64,000 nucleotides of DNA from Adiantum capillus-veneris (GCA_014529385.2 CM043959.1:60400253-60464252), one strand, 5' to 3'. Numbered from the stretch's first letter, positions 49,830-62,967 are shown. Program-made: numbers and translations. The notes: generated by a model not told the origin, from the letters alone.

Positions 49830-50690
49830 CTTCACGCTCATTGAGAACCAAAATGTCATCAAAGAAAATCACAACATAAACCTTGATGCATCATGCATAA
49901 AAATGTAGCTGGTGTATTATCAAACCTAACAGCTTGATGCATCATGCGTAAAAATGTAGCTGTTGTATTTATCGAAGAAAATCATTGCATAAATCTTGAT
50001 GCATCATGCAAAATATGTAGTTGGTGTATCTATCAAACCTAATGCAATGACAAAGAATTCATAATGTCCTCACAATGTGCAAAATATAATTTTGTGAACA
50101 TCAATTTTTTCATCATATATGCTTAATGATAACCAGCCTTGAGATCTATCTTAATGATAATAGACACACCATGAAACTTATCTAGCAAATTATCAACACA
50201 AGGAATAGAAAATCTATTTTTTATGGTGATTTTATTAAGCCCTGTATACTTGTTGCATATGCGATAAGTTTTATCCTTCTTTTTGATTGAGAAATGGTGC
50301 ACAAAAAGATGAACTTTTTGGCTTAATTTAACAATAGTTTAATAATTTCTCAAGTTGCTCTTGAAAAAAAAATTGGTTTGATTTTTTTGATATGGTGCTC
50401 TACAAGATATGATCATTTGACTTACCTTGTTGCTCACGCTCGTCATCATCTTCATTGTTTACCTCTATGATGTGTATCTAAATATCTTTATTATCTTTAA
50501 GTCTCTCAATAAAGTGAGAAGAAGTTTTTGGATTATTTTGAGGACATTTTGTAGCCGTAAGCTCCATCTTATGATAGTTCTAGCAAATAAAAATATTCGC
50601 ATTTGTCGATCACTGTTGTTGTGACCTTGAAGAGATTCTTTTTGTGACTTGAAGAAAGGAATATATGAAGGACTAAACACATTATTTATG
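49830..50690 (-). pseudogene. Ty3/gypsy gag-RT remnant
   Basis: Reading leftward from 50690: a possible zinc-knuckle remnant (FICxNYHKMELTATKCPQN, about 50530-50610), acidic NNEDDDEREQQ, then RAPYQKNQTN, YRICNKYTGLNKITIKNRF, SIPCVDNLLDKFHG and IIKIDLKAGYH (about 50140-50300). These are standard early RT motifs of Ty3/gypsy elements. The last part is filled by three diverged copies of CTTGATGCATCATGC (49882, 49933, 49995). The catalytic YxDD box is not recognisable. Very decayed, several frame changes. Confidence 0.65.
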
Positions 50691-52154
50691 CATTATTGTT
50701 TAGTGTTGTTTGGCCAAAACTATTTCTATTTTACTCTTTGGTTGCTAAGATTAATTGTAGCATTGTTGTGGTTGATCATTGTTGCCATTAGATGTCCTTT
50801 GTTCTTTCGAAGTAGTCGTATCCATATGTCATGATGGGAGAGATAAGTTTTTTTTTTAGCATTTGTAATAGCTTTAACATCATGAACTAAGAAAGTAGCT
50901 CACTCCAAAGTGGCGGTGTTGGTTAAAGGGACAATGTGCCTAGGCCAAAATGGGCAGCTTTCCACTTCTACCTTATAGTAACCATTTACATTATCTTCAT
51001 ACTCAGTGCAATTAGGAGCTGCAAGAGATTATTGGATATGCTCCATCCCTCTCATGTGTGTTCTATGAGAGTGTGTATGAGTGTGTGCGCATGCAATCAT
51101 GCTTTTGCCTTCAAATGGTATGAGAGCTGTGATTGTTGGCTTCAATGTGGAGAGCTTGCCAAAGCTTTGACTTTGGATTTGCAAGAGCTTGATGCTCATG
51201 AGAGATTTTGTGAGTGAATTTTATAGAACAGAGAGCAAAGTTCAAATATATTCTCCTTGTGGCTTATGATACCCCTTAATCTAGGAAGGTTAACAAAGAA
51301 AGCCTTTAATTTATGCTTATGTTGACTTGTGAAGCTTGAGAGCTCAACATAGTGAGGAAACTGAGCAACTCAGTGGAGCAAAGTCTCAACACTTGTGCTA
51401 ATTTTTTAGTTGCAGTCAACAGGTATGTTTGATTAAAAAAGAGCAATAGATCACATTAAGTCAAAATAAACACTAGACTTATTAAATGAGGAGCGTTGGA
51501 AAATAAAAATGCCGGCTGGTAAATTGAAATCTTGGTAAAAATTAGCACGATGGTAGATTTGATGTAGCATTGGGTTCTATACATAAGTAATGTCAAAATT
51601 TGTTGGTCAAGAGGTCTCTCAAGCACCAAACGATTGTAGTGTGGTAGCAACACTGTGCAAAGCTTTAGTAATGTTTGTATATTGCGAGAGTTGCACTCAA
51701 AAAAATTGGGCGATTATCTGAACTTCTAGTAGAGGAAAATGGTTGCTCATGGGGTTTTGGAGCCTTTCAAATGGTGGTTTCAATGGCAAGAACTTGGGGT
51801 GGATGTGGAGAAATAGCTTTGTGAGTTGGAAGCGGTGGTCATGGTGCCAATTGAAACATTGATAAAAGTCCACTCTTTTAAGCCTATTTTTTCCCATGAT
51901 TTTGTGTTTTTTGATGTGTTGTATATATGTTGATTTTCTCTAGCCTTTGTACCGTACACACATTTCTATCTACAAAGCAGCAAGAGATGGCTAAACAGGC
52001 ACCAGAGTTGCCAAGGATTTGGACACTTGTTAATAGCTCCACCTGTGGGCTAGTTGACTTTGACAATCTTGTGTAGAGGGCCCTCTTTGAGTGCTTAATG
52101 TAGAGCTTTAAGAAAATGCATTGTAATTCGTGTGTTGAACGAAGCGGTTCGTAT
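50691..52154. other. No gene recognised
   Basis: AT-rich DNA. A 93-codon frame at 50936-51217 and shorter ones have no recognisable motif. Confidence 0.4.
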
Positions 52155-53828
52155 CAATGGCCTTTTTTCTAGGATGCAAATCACACTATTTCCATGTTTC
52201 ATTCTCTATAAGTGCATCATATTCTGATTGCATCACAGCCATCCAACTTGATGAATTGCATGCTTCATCAAAAGAAAGAGGTTCCTCTTCATCATTATAT
52301 AAATTAGAAACTCATAAGAACCAGACGCGTATGATGCATTGCAAGAACCTGAACGATTACGACTAGACATAGGTGCATCCAATTTATTGTCATGTAAAGT
52401 ACGCACCAACCATTTTGACATAACCCTAGCCTCTTCATTCTCAACCCTTTCCACAACAAGTACATTATGTACATCTGCATCAATAATAGGTTGATCCGTA
52501 ACATTTTTGGAAACCCCCATATGCTGTACATTTACCTCATTTGAACTTACATTTAAGTTTCCACCACTAAAAAGAGGCAACAAAGTGTCAAAATGTCCTA
52601 TGAGCTTACATTACTGTCTTTGGTACATGATGACAAAGGTTGAACAAAATCTTCCACAAATACAACATTTTGTGAAGCTAAGATACATATTTTTTTGCGG
52701 ATGGTATAACATGTAACCTTGGTATTTTATCCCACGACTAGCCAAAAATGCATTAAATTTAGGAGACATATCCCTCAATTTGAATGGAGGGTGCCCATAG
52801 TACATAAAGAGACATTTTCAGCCATAACCAAAAATTGCTTCAAACACACAAGCACTTTGGACTTAGCTTTAAGCGGATACACCCATGCATGTCTAGAGTA
52901 CTCATCAATGAAAATCACGAAATATAGATAATTACTCAAGGATGGATTTTGCATAGTCCCACAAACATCATTATGCACAAGTTGCAACCTGCATGTAGCC
53001 CTTGATGAGCCATCCTTTGGAAACTCTTAATGCTAGATTTTACCCAAAATATAATCTTCACAAACATGCTTAGAAGGTGCCTCAAGAGGCGGCAAAGAAG
53101 CAAAAAACACAATAGATTTTTGCAAACACAGAAAACTGGAAAAATTTAGATGCCCAAAATGTGCATGCCAATGCCTTTGAATCTACAATTGAATTTGCAA
53201 ATTTTTTCTCACACTTGTCATACAAAGTGAGCTTATACAACCCATGGCACAAATGCCAGATGCAACAAGTTCATCACCAAAACTGAGATCATGTACTATA
53301 CATCTATCATACACAAATTTGACAATAAGACCAAGTATTGCAAGTGTAGATATAGACAAAAGGTTCTTTTTAATCCTTGCTAGTGCATCAACAAGTGTGA
53401 AAGAACTGCCATTCAAAATAGTTAACACAATCTTTCCAACTCCCTTGACCGGGTAAGTTGGCACACATGATAGTATTTTTGTGAGTGATAGCCTCAAGAG
53501 AGGAAAACAAGTCACAATGTGAAGTAACGTACATTAATAGTGGTGCTTTGTAGCACCACTATTAATGTACCAAACATGTGACTCTGTAGCAATTTACATT
53601 CATCATGAATAGAAAGATCATAAGCACACTCTCCACTAAATGCCCACTCTGCATCTACATCAACAAGACAATCTTCATTTCCAGAAGATTCTACAATAGC
53701 TACACTGGTAGTAGATCCAACCCCTTTCTTCTTGGCCTCTTTTGCATTCAACTTAGGTCATTGCTTTATCAAGTGATCATTAGACTTGCAATAATGGCAA
53801 CGCACCTTCTTCTTCCCTTGAGTCACCA
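52155..53828 (-). mobile_element. Copia fragment D, same family as C2 (integrase to zinc knuckle, with deletions)
   Basis: The minus strand matches C2 from the RT start (about 52160-52270, MKHAIHQVGWL) through the region NVTDQPIIDADVHNVL, parts of integrase (FNAFLASRGIKYQ, HAWVYPLKAKSKVLVCLKQF), the pre-integrase region, protease remnants and the zinc-knuckle spacer (MNAKEAKKKGVGSTT). Several hundred bases of integrase are deleted around 52600-52730 relative to C2. The match ends exactly at CACCA (53824-53828), where the LTR of element E begins. Confidence 0.85.
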
Positions 53829-55418
53829 TGTAACATTTAATGGCCTAAAAACTTTTGTATAGCGGAAATTAGCATGAACATAGTGGGCATTTCATTAGAA
53901 TAGATTCCTAATGAGAATTACAAGAGTGCTTGGGTAGAGAGAGCAACGAAAATCATAACACCTAGTTAGATAGCATCAACAATACTTTCAAAAGAGAGAG
54001 AAATTAAGCTATTGACAACACTTGAGGACCGGATTTGCATGGAGCCGGTCCCCCCTCCAAAAGGCTTTGTATTATGGTTTCTCCCATCAAGAGAGACATT
54101 GTACAATACAATTCTTTGTGTTCCTTCAAGACTAGCTAGTGCAATGAAGATGAAAGCTTCATGCACTAAGCAAAACACTTAGCAAACACAACTTTAATTA
54201 TCCCCGTTCTCAGACCCAAGACCTCACACACCTTCGAAGATGGTGAGAGCTAGCAGGGTATGAGAGTAGATTGAGAGGAAGAAGGAGTATCTTACGAGAA
54301 AGATGTACATCTCCTCACATAATCACTCATATTAGCATAGCTTTAGCTTAGTAATTAGCTTGATAGAGGAGATGATCATGCATTGAAGCTTGGCTCTTGG
54401 TTGGATTTGCATCAACAAGCCAAGAGTGTGTCCATGTAGGCTTCTATCTCACAAGCTTGGAGTAGGTGATGAGCTCTCCATTAAAGCTTGGGAAGAGATA
54501 GTCTTCTCTTTCTTCACACATGAGATTGTGTGAGTGTGTGTGTGATAATGCCTTGAAAAAATCAGCCCCCTCTCTCTCTTGGGAGAGCCCTCTTGCTAAT
54601 TGCTCTTGCAGGCTCCCCATTGGACCTCCCCAAGTCAAGCCCATGGCTATTAAGCAGCATAAGTGATAGCCTTCTGACATGTGTCCCCCTTTCCCCTTTT
54701 GTGAGAGCTTTAGGTAATTTAATAATTAAACTAAACTCTCATTGGACCCCTTTGCCTCCTGGCCAATAGGAATCAGGCAAGCCATTGGGCTCCTGAATGC
54801 TCATTGGACCCCTTGGGAGACTGTCCAATAGTCTTCTAGGAGATTTAATTCTCATTGGTTCTTTTATTAAGTGTTTTTAAATTAATTAAACTAGATTTAC
54901 TCTAGCCTAATTCTCATTGGTCCACCTCCAAGTCCATCCAATAGGAATTGTACACACCTTGTGGGCATCTGGGCTAGGGAGCTGACATGTGTCCCTAATT
55001 CCCTTTGTGTAAAGGGAGCCTCTGTGTGTGTGTGTCACTTTCTCTCTCATCCCCTAGAAGAAGGGCTCGCCCCCTCCCATGTAGGGATATGCAAAGACTT
55101 TTTAGTTACACACAAAGCATCCAATTTCCCCTAGGGTTGACCTTTGGACACAACCTTTGAATTTTGGAACCTTAGCATTTTGGAAGTCTTAATGGGCTGA
55201 ACCGTAGGGTCTTTTTAGCCCATTGTTGAACATGGCTCTTTTGCAGATGGCCCCCCCTTTGGATCCCTATTTTCCCTCCTTTGGATCCCTACTGTGGCCG
55301 GTCTGCTAGCTTAACCAATATTCTAGCTTTTTCTCCCCTGGCACTTCCCCACATTAATTGATCAGTTTAATATAATGAGAAAATCATTTAGGAGAATTAG
55401 ATATTGATTATTATGACA
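53829..55418 (-). repeat. Candidate 3' LTR of E (about 1.59 kb)
   Basis: The left end TGTAACATTTAATGG is fixed by the sharp end of homology in D. The right end ...TTATGACA is chosen because the next bases on the minus strand, AAGAGAGAGGTAA, look like a polypurine tract. This gives TGTCAT...GTTACA ends on the minus strand. The interior has no gene; phrases like CTCATTGGACCCC and CCAATAGGAATC recur several times between 54740 and 54960. No second LTR is available for comparison. Confidence 0.5.
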
Positions 55419-55929
55419 TTACCTCTCTCTTGAAATCATAGTCTTCCTCGACTATGGTGTAGAGAAGATAAAGCATATTCATGAGTCCTTTTCTTAGCGG
55501 GTAGAGGATCCCTATGTTACCCTAGGACACCATTCCACAATGGATGACTAGTCCATTCGGCGCTTGAGAGCCTGAATCTGCCGCAAGCATGTCTGCACAT
55601 TAGTCCTATCAGTCTTCCATAGTAGCATGACAAGCTCTACTTGGTGTTTGGGAGACGTCGTCTCCGCAAACTTTATCTAAGCATGCATACTACTTCATTT
55701 TTGTGCACAATAAAGAAAAAGAGAGTCTTATAAGACAAAAAAAACTTTGTTCATTTTTAACATTTTTAACATTTGCTTACTCTTGGGAAGCATTGTAAGC
55801 ATTGACAAGGTTTAGGTTATCCTTTAATTGTATGCCTTGCATCCATCTACCATCTTCAAAAGGATAATTCTTAAACTTAATAAGATATCGTCGGATAGTC
55901 TTACCGCCTCTTAATACCTTGTCTTCATG
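55419..55929 (-). pseudogene. E chromodomain-like tail and 3' untranslated region
   Basis: Beyond the TGA at 55930-55932 the same frame continues HEDKVLRGGKTIRRYLIKFK, then NYPFEDGRWMQG to a stop near 55785. This is the chromodomain-like end of chromovirus integrases, thought to steer insertion to marked chromatin. From 55784 to 55419 no frame is seen; GGAGACGACGTCTCC near 55649-55663 is almost a palindrome. Confidence 0.65.
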
Positions 55930-58054
55930 TCAGAGAATGGACTCGGGCTGCAGCACCTCCTCTTGGTCCTCGATCTCCGGTGGGTCTTCAATAGTTGGTT
56001 CTTGAGGTGGCTCTCCTTTGTAAGGCTTTAATAGGCTCACATGGAAAGCATTGAGTATGAGCCAATGATTGGGCAACTTGAGTTGATAGGCCATCTCATT
56101 GATTGGCCTAAGAATCTGGAAGGGACCATAGTACCTTTTTGCTAGTTCAGCATAGTACTTTTGGTGGCCCGTAGGATTCTTGCCGGTCGTGTGCTTTAAT
56201 CGAGCCTTGGGAAACTTTAACAAGACCCAATTGTTTTCTTTAAACTCTTGGGCTCTTTTGTTCTTGTCAGCAGCAGCCTTTTGCCTTTGCTGTGAGATAG
56301 AGATAACATCCTTAATCTTTTGAAAAGATTCTTGTAGGTCTCGGCTATACTCATCTACAGCAAAGATCTTCCCATGTACCTTAAGTAGCAAGGGACTTTT
56401 TGATCTTCCCTCAATTACCTCAAAAGGTGCTTTTCCCGTGGAAGTATGTACAGTGTCATTGTAAGCATACTCCACTAAGGGTAAGTACTTCTCCCATTGG
56501 GATCTTTGATCTACTTCCGTTACATAGGCTTTTAGTAGATCGAGAATGGTTAGGTTAGCTATTTCACTTTGGCCATCCGTTTGTGGATGATAGGCCGAAG
56601 AGAAGTTTAGCCTTGTCCCTAAATTCTCAAAGAGACCCTTCCAGAAATTACTGGTCATTCTAGGATCTCTATCCGACACTATAGACATTGGCAAGCCATG
56701 GTACTTGAAAATTTGTGAAATGAAGAGGGTTGCCATTTGATGGCCTTTGATAGTCTTTTTGACAGGTATAAAAGGAGCTTGTTTAATGAACCTATCTACC
56801 ATCGTCCATATTCCCGTATTCCCATGGATAGACTTATGCAATCCAAAGATAAAATCCATGGATATGCTCTCCCATGGAGAATTAGGAATTGGCAAGGGTT
56901 AAAGCAATCCAGGTTGCTTCCCTCTATCAAATTTTGTCTTTTGGCAAACCACACATTTAGAAACATACTCTTGTATGTTCACTTTCATGGTAGGCCAATA
57001 GAAATATGTTTCAATTCCCTTTAAGGTAGACTGAATCCCTCTATGCCACGCATACGGTGGAGCATGAGATTCATACATTACTTTCTCACGTAGTGAGTTA
57101 GTAGCGCATAGTCTATTGCCATAGAGAAGATGACCATCTTGTAAAGTAAATGGTTCTTCTTTCTTCCCTAATGCAAGGGCTGAAATCACATCTCTAAAAT
57201 CGGGATCAATAGCGTACTCATCTATCATTGAAGATAGATCATTGTGAGTTGCTATGGAAACCGCATTTACTCTCGGCCGTCTTGAGAGTGCATCAGCTAC
57301 TTGATTATGCTTGCCAGCAATGTGAGCAATATGAAAATGAAATTGCGAAAGAAAATTTGCCCACCTCATTTGTTTGTCGGAGAGCTTGGTCTGCGTCATG
57401 AAGTACTTAAGACTTTGGTGATCCGTTCGCACAATGAAAGGAGTCCCCAATAAATAGTGCTTCCATGAGTCTAAGGCATGTAGAACTGCAAGGAGTTCCT
57501 TTTCGTATATGCCTAGTGCTTGCTCAACAGGGTCGAGCCTTCGACTCTCATAGCCTATGGCGTGCCCTTCTTGGATCAAAACAGCTCCAAGGCAATCACC
57601 ACAAGCATCACATTGGACCTCAAATGGTTTTGAGAGATCCAGTAGTGTAAGCACAGGTTGAGAGATAAGATTTTCTTTAAGCTTTTCGAAAGCATTGTTC
57701 TCCTTAGCAGACCATGTATACCTAATGCTTTTCTTTGTTAGGTCATGTAATGGTCCCGCAATTTGTGAGAAATTTTCTATGAAGCGTCTATAGTACGCAC
57801 ACATACCTATAAAGCTTCTTAGTTCATGAAGATTCCTTGGTTTAGGCCATCCTTTTATTACCTCTAACTTTGATGGATCCATTTGGATGCCATCTTGAGA
57901 GATAATGTGACCTAAATACTGAATCTCTTGCAAGAAAAATTCACTTTTCTTTCAATTAACATAAAGTTTATTCTCTCTTAAAACTTGAAATATTACTTGG
58001 AGGTGTTGCTTGTGTTCGTCTAATGAATTAGAGTAGATGATAATATGATCAAAG
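55930..58054 (-). pseudogene. E pol: end of RT, RNase H and integrase
   Basis: After the insertion point the frame reads HIIIYSNSLDEHKQHLQ, then a TGA near 57950 within LYVNxKKSEF, and LGHIISQDGIQMDPSKL. RNase H has CDACGDCLGAVL, YEKELLAV, RTDHQSLKYF and VADALSRR, covering the catalytic acidic residues. The integrase zinc finger has AWHRGIQST and CVVCQ. A TAA at about 56896-56898 follows GLL. The integrase core (55930-56895) keeps SMDFIFG, VSDRDPRMTS and HPQTDGQSEI (D, D, E), then YYGPFQILRPINEMAYQL, the GPF module. Apart from these stops the frame is well kept, so E decayed recently. Confidence 0.9.
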
Positions 58055-58376
58055 TGTAAAGAATGAGGATGCAAGAGAGCTACACAAGACAAGCACAAAG
58101 CACACAGAGATGGAAAGCTTCTTCTTCTTCTTCACAAAAAAGAGAGTACAAAATGACTAAGTGCTAAAGCTGAAAAGTAGCACATATGTACATGCGGTCA
58201 CTAAGTGTGAACTCGCTAGAAGCGTACTAGGCTGGCACTATAAGTGTAGTCCATCTGTAGAATCACTGGAAGAGATCCTCCGTGTCGGTCACCTAACGCG
58301 CCAGTGAGTAAATGCCGTAAGCGGCCAAGACCCGTAGTGGATGCCAACTCAAGGTGTAGAGCTCGACATCTCAACA
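58055..58376 (-). repeat. 3' LTR of F (322 bp)
   Basis: Same ends and length as the 5' LTR. The minus-strand polypurine tract GAGGGGGAG (58377-58385) lies directly before it. Confidence 0.97.
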
Positions 58377-58389
58377 CTCCCCCTCGAGC

Positions 58390-61300
58390 TCTGCATGTCG
58401 CAGATTCCAAGCATAGTCCGGAAACGTCGAAGCTTCTCAGCTCCGAGGGCCTTGGTAAAGATATCCTCTATCTGCTCCTCTTTGCTGACGTAGACCAAGT
58501 CGACGTCGCCCGCCAACACTCGCTCTCAAACGTAGTGGTAATGGACCTCTATGTGTTTGGTCCTGGCATGGAACACTGGGTTCCTAGCCAACTGCATGCT
58601 GCTGAGGTTGTCACAATGGATGAAAATCTGTTGGTCCACCTGCACTCCCAAGTCCTCAAGTAATAAGCGTAGCCAAGCTACCTCGCACGCCGCAACTGCT
58701 GCACCTCTGTACTCGGCCTCTGTGCTCGATAAAGCAACCGTAGGCTGCTTTTTGCTGCTCCAAGTAACAGCAGCACTCCCAAAAGAGAACATGAAGCCAC
58801 TCGTAGATCTCCTATCAACAATGCTACCTGCCCAATCTGCATCTGTATACCCATACAACGCTAATGGTGCATCTGCTGCATAGAACAATGCGTAGTCAAG
58901 AGTACCTTGCACATACCTAAGTGTGCGTCGTACTCCATCCAAATGTGGCTTCCTCGGAAGCTGCATGAACTGACTCTCCAAGCCTACTGTGTAGCTCAAG
59001 TCTGGCCTCGTGATAGTCAAGTAGATTAGACTACCCACAATCTTCCTGTACATGTTGACATCCTCAACAACATCACCCTTCTCTGCACTCAGCTTTGCAT
59101 CCACATCCAAGGGAATAGAAATTGGCTTACAATCAGCCATACCATACTTTGACAACATGTCCAAAGCATACTGTCTCTGTGATAGCCATACACCCTCTGG
59201 AGTCCTGATCACCTCAATGCCAAGAAAGTAGCGCAACTCGCCTAAATCTTTCATTTCAAACTCCTGTTTGAGAAGACCCTTCACATGGTCAATCTCCATA
59301 GCATTGTCACCAACAATAATAAGGTCATCTACATATATGGTAATGACCACAATCCACACATCACTCTCACGTACATAGAGTGAATGATCAGCATGAGCTC
59401 TCCTAAAACCAATACTGACAAGATACTTGGCAATCCTGTCATACCATGCTCTAGAGCCCTGCTTCAAACCATACAAAGCTTTGAGAAGTCTACATACATA
59501 ATCTGGATAACCTGGATCAACATAACCAGGTGGCTGATCCATATACACTTCCTCTTGCAACTCACCATTCAAGAAGGCATTCTTTACATCCATTTGATGC
59601 ATAATCCATCCTCTAGATGCAGCCACTGCTATGACAGCTCTCACAGTCGTCATCTTTGCCACTGGAGCAAAGGTCTCCCCATAGTCTATGCCATACGTCT
59701 GTGCATAACCCTTTGCGACCAGCCTTGCCTTGTGATGCTCAATGTTACCATCAGCCTTATGCTTGGTTTTATACACCCATTTACAGCCAATAGCTTTCTT
59801 GCCACTTGGCAATGGCACCAACTCCCATGTGTCGTTTTCTTCCAATGCAGCCATCTCTTCATTCATTGCATCATCCCAATGCACATTTCAAACTGCATCC
59901 TCAAAACATGTGGGCTCCACATCCTGTATCACCTTAGCCATGTAGGCTTGGTGATGCACTAGATACCCATCATAAGTCAATTTCTGAACTGGATTTCTGA
60001 CTCTATTAGATCTGCGCGGTCCTGGGTCACTCCTTTGCCCTCTAGCATCTTCTTGTACTTTCCTTACACCAGGTGTCCTGACAGCCGGAATTCCAAATTC
60101 CTCATCAAGACTTTGTTCAAAACCATCTGAATCCATTTCTACATGTGAAAAACCTGATGATGCATCAGCCATAAAGGGAGGTTCATCAACCTTTTTCTTT
60201 CCTTTTCGTGATACATTCCCTGTACCTGTTGGTGGAGTAACCTGCATACGTAGTCTACCATTCCATGGTTTCTCAACAGAGCCACGAGAAGAGGACTCTT
60301 GTGGTCCACTCAAAACATGTGACTGTGGCCTCACATTTTGTACAACCACATCATCTTTTACATCAGCCCCAATAGTGCCATGTGCATTACTGTACCAGCT
60401 GCTCATCTCATCAAAGACCACATCTCTACTCACTCGTAATTCTCGTGTAGTAGGATTGTAGCACCTGTACCCCGTTTGTTCAAGGGAATATCCCACAAGA
60501 ATACATTTCTCTGCTTTAGGATCCAATTTCCTACGCAACTCATCTGGTACATGCACGTAAGCTATGCAGCCAAACACTTTCAAGTGTGCCAAATCAGGCT
60601 TTGTACCTGTAAACTTTTCCTCAGGTGTTACATCATGCACCGCAGCTATAGGTGTCCTGTTCATAATGTGCACAGCTGTATTTACGGCTTCAGCCCAAAA
60701 ATGATGAGGCATGTTCTTCTCATGCATCAATGCACGTGCAACCTCTGCAATGTGCCTGTTTTTCCTTTCTGCGACCCTATTCTGTTGTGGAGTATATCTG
60801 CATGTAAACTGCCTGCGTATACCATGCATTCGCAAAAAATCTGAAAAATCGTTGGAGAAGTACTCTCCCCCTCCATCTGACCTCAATGTCTTGATTTGCA
60901 TTTCTGTCTCCTTCTCAATCATGACTTTGAAGTCTTGAAAGTGACCAAACACTTCACTTTTGTTACGCATGAAGTAGACCCATACTTTCCTTGTATGGTC
61001 ATCAATGAAAGAGACATAATACCTGCAACCATGTATACTTGCAGTATCGATTGGACCCCAAACATCTGTGTGCACCACCTCAAGTGGTTTTTTACATACA
61101 TTGCGCTCATGTGGAAATGAGCCCTTTGACTGTTTTCCAAACTGGCATGCTGCACACACTTTATGCATACCATCCACCTTGAATTTGGTGAAACCTTTTA
61201 CAATCTGTTTTGATTGCATGCTGCGCAATCTTTGCTCATTGGCATGGCCAATGCGTTTGTGCCAAATGTCAACATCAGCCACAACACCTGTGCCCTGTGC

Positions 61301-61789
61301 AAATAATGCAGCTTTTACCTCAGGCATGTCTACATTCAGCGTAAACATTCTGCCCACACATTTGTCCTCTGTGATCAGCTTACAGCCATTCTGAAAATCT
61401 TCTACATAACAGCCATTTGGATTGAAGCGAACCTGCAAACCCTGCTCAACCATTTGTCCAACAGAAACAAGATTCTTTGTAATGTTTGGGACATGAAGTA
61501 CATCTGCTAAGTACTTTGATTTCCCACTCTTCGTATTTAGAGGTATGTCCCCTACATGAGCAATGGGGTGAGTTGTGTCATCTCCTGTCTGCACATAGCC
61601 TGACACATCTGGTTTGCGCATATCTCTAAACCACTCTCCACGAGACGTCATGTGATTAGAGGCACCTGAATCCACATACCAAACATCATCTTGGGTGGAA
61701 TTCTCTGCAGTCATTGTATTCATTACATGCTGCATAACAAACATGCGCTCGTTTTTGTTGTCATCTGCATCTCTGCTAGTAGATGCATA
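58390..61789 (-). pseudogene. F pol: protease, integrase, RT and RNase H
   Basis: In the same frame as gag: protease VWYVDSGASNHMTS (about 61680); pre-integrase WHKRIGHANEQRL and CAACQFGK; integrase HTDVWGP, LRSDGGGEYF and VAERKNR (D, D, E all present; the usual PQQNG is PQQNR); then a TGA at 59888-59890 before VHWDDAMNEEMAA. RT has MDVKNAFLNGELQEEVYM and an intact YVDDLIIVGD. RNase H has YTDADWAGS, SSTEAEYRG and HCDNLSSMQL. The last TGA, 58526-58528, is followed in frame by ERVLAGDVDLVYVS, DIFTKALGAEKL and MLGICDM, the usual copia C-terminus. All catalytic residues seem present, so only the stops prevent full translation. Confidence 0.95.
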
Positions 61790-62698
61790 GTTGCCATGTT
61801 CTCTCTTTCCACTTGCTTTTCCCTTTGGACAGTCACGTGACATGTGACCTCTTTCACCACAAGTTCAACATGCTCTGCTATCTGGAGTATGTTGCTGCCT
61901 GCTTGATCCTGCACCACGACCTCTTTGACTCCCCCTGCCTTGAGACTGGTTTCCCCTACCACCTATATTGTTTTGATTTGATTGACCTTCCAGAAATTGG
62001 CCCCTGCAACCCCTTGGGCCTCGACCACGACCTCTACCTCTACCTCTGTTGGAGTTAGAATAGAAGGCCTGTTCAGAATTATTTCTGCCATGAGAAGAAG
62101 ATGTGTCAAGGTTCTTCTCCTCAAGAATAAGCATAGAAATCAAATCTTGGAACACGGGGATGTCGTCTCTTGTATTCATGGAAGACCTAAAATGTACATA
62201 CTCATCTCCTAGACCATCCAAGCATGCACGGACAATGTCATCATCTTCCACTGAGACTTTAATAGATCCAAGAGCCTCAATGATACTCTTGATCTTCAAG
62301 GCATAATCATTGATTGAGAGGTTGTTCCTCTTAACCTGATTTAGCTTCGACTTTAGTTGAAGCTTCCTGGCCTTGGTGTTCACCTCGAACACTCTGCCTA
62401 AGTTTCTCCATGCAATGGCGGGGGTTTCAGCATCCTGTAGATAGCCCATCATGCCATCTGTGATACTCATAGAAAGTCAATACATCACTTTGCTCTGGCC
62501 TTGTTGCCAGTCCCTCAAAGCTTTCCTTTGTTCTGTTGTAGCATTTGCCTCGGGAATCTCTAGTTCCTTTTCATTGTCTCCTTCTACATAGTCCCAATAA
62601 CCTTTTCCTTTTAGGAAATTTGTTATTCTGAACTTCCATATAGGGTAGCTATTTTTCTCAAGCTTCTCATTAACAATCTGACTTAAACCGTCAGACAT
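61790..62698 (-). pseudogene. F gag (copia UBN2-type Gag with zinc knuckle)
   Basis: The ATG at 62696-62698 begins MSDGLSQIVNEKLEKNSY, then KFRITNFLKGKGYWDYVEGD. A TGA at 62477-62479 interrupts between KVMY and LSMSITDGMMGYL; the same frame continues with AWRNLGRVFEVNTKARKLQL and KSIIEALGS. A glycine/arginine-rich stretch (RGRGRGRGRG, about 62030) precedes the zinc knuckle C-x-TCGERGHMSRDC, whose second residue is the TGA at 61865-61867. Gag would assemble the particle and bind RNA. Apart from the two TGA codons nothing looks damaged. Confidence 0.93.
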
Positions 62699-62955
62699 CT
62701 TGAAGCACTAAGACAAAATAGCTGCAATCTGCAAAAACCTACAAATCTGCTGAACCTGCTATCGTGCTACCTGTAACGCTTTCTACACTCAACGAGTGTC
62801 CACAATCAAGCGTACATACAACCACTGTACTTGTACAGTGAATCTCTGTATACTGCACATTGGAGACCTGTTCATAAACTTGTGCATCTGGTCGTGGATT
62901 GCGAACGAAGGGATTGTGATGCTCTTGCTCTCTTAGCCTCTCTTGCCTGCACCAG

Positions 62956-62967
62956 GCTCTGATACCA
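62956..62967 (-). other. Primer-binding site of F
   Basis: The minus strand TGGTATCAGAGC abuts the LTR with no spacer and matches the 3' end of initiator tRNA-Met. Confidence 0.95.
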
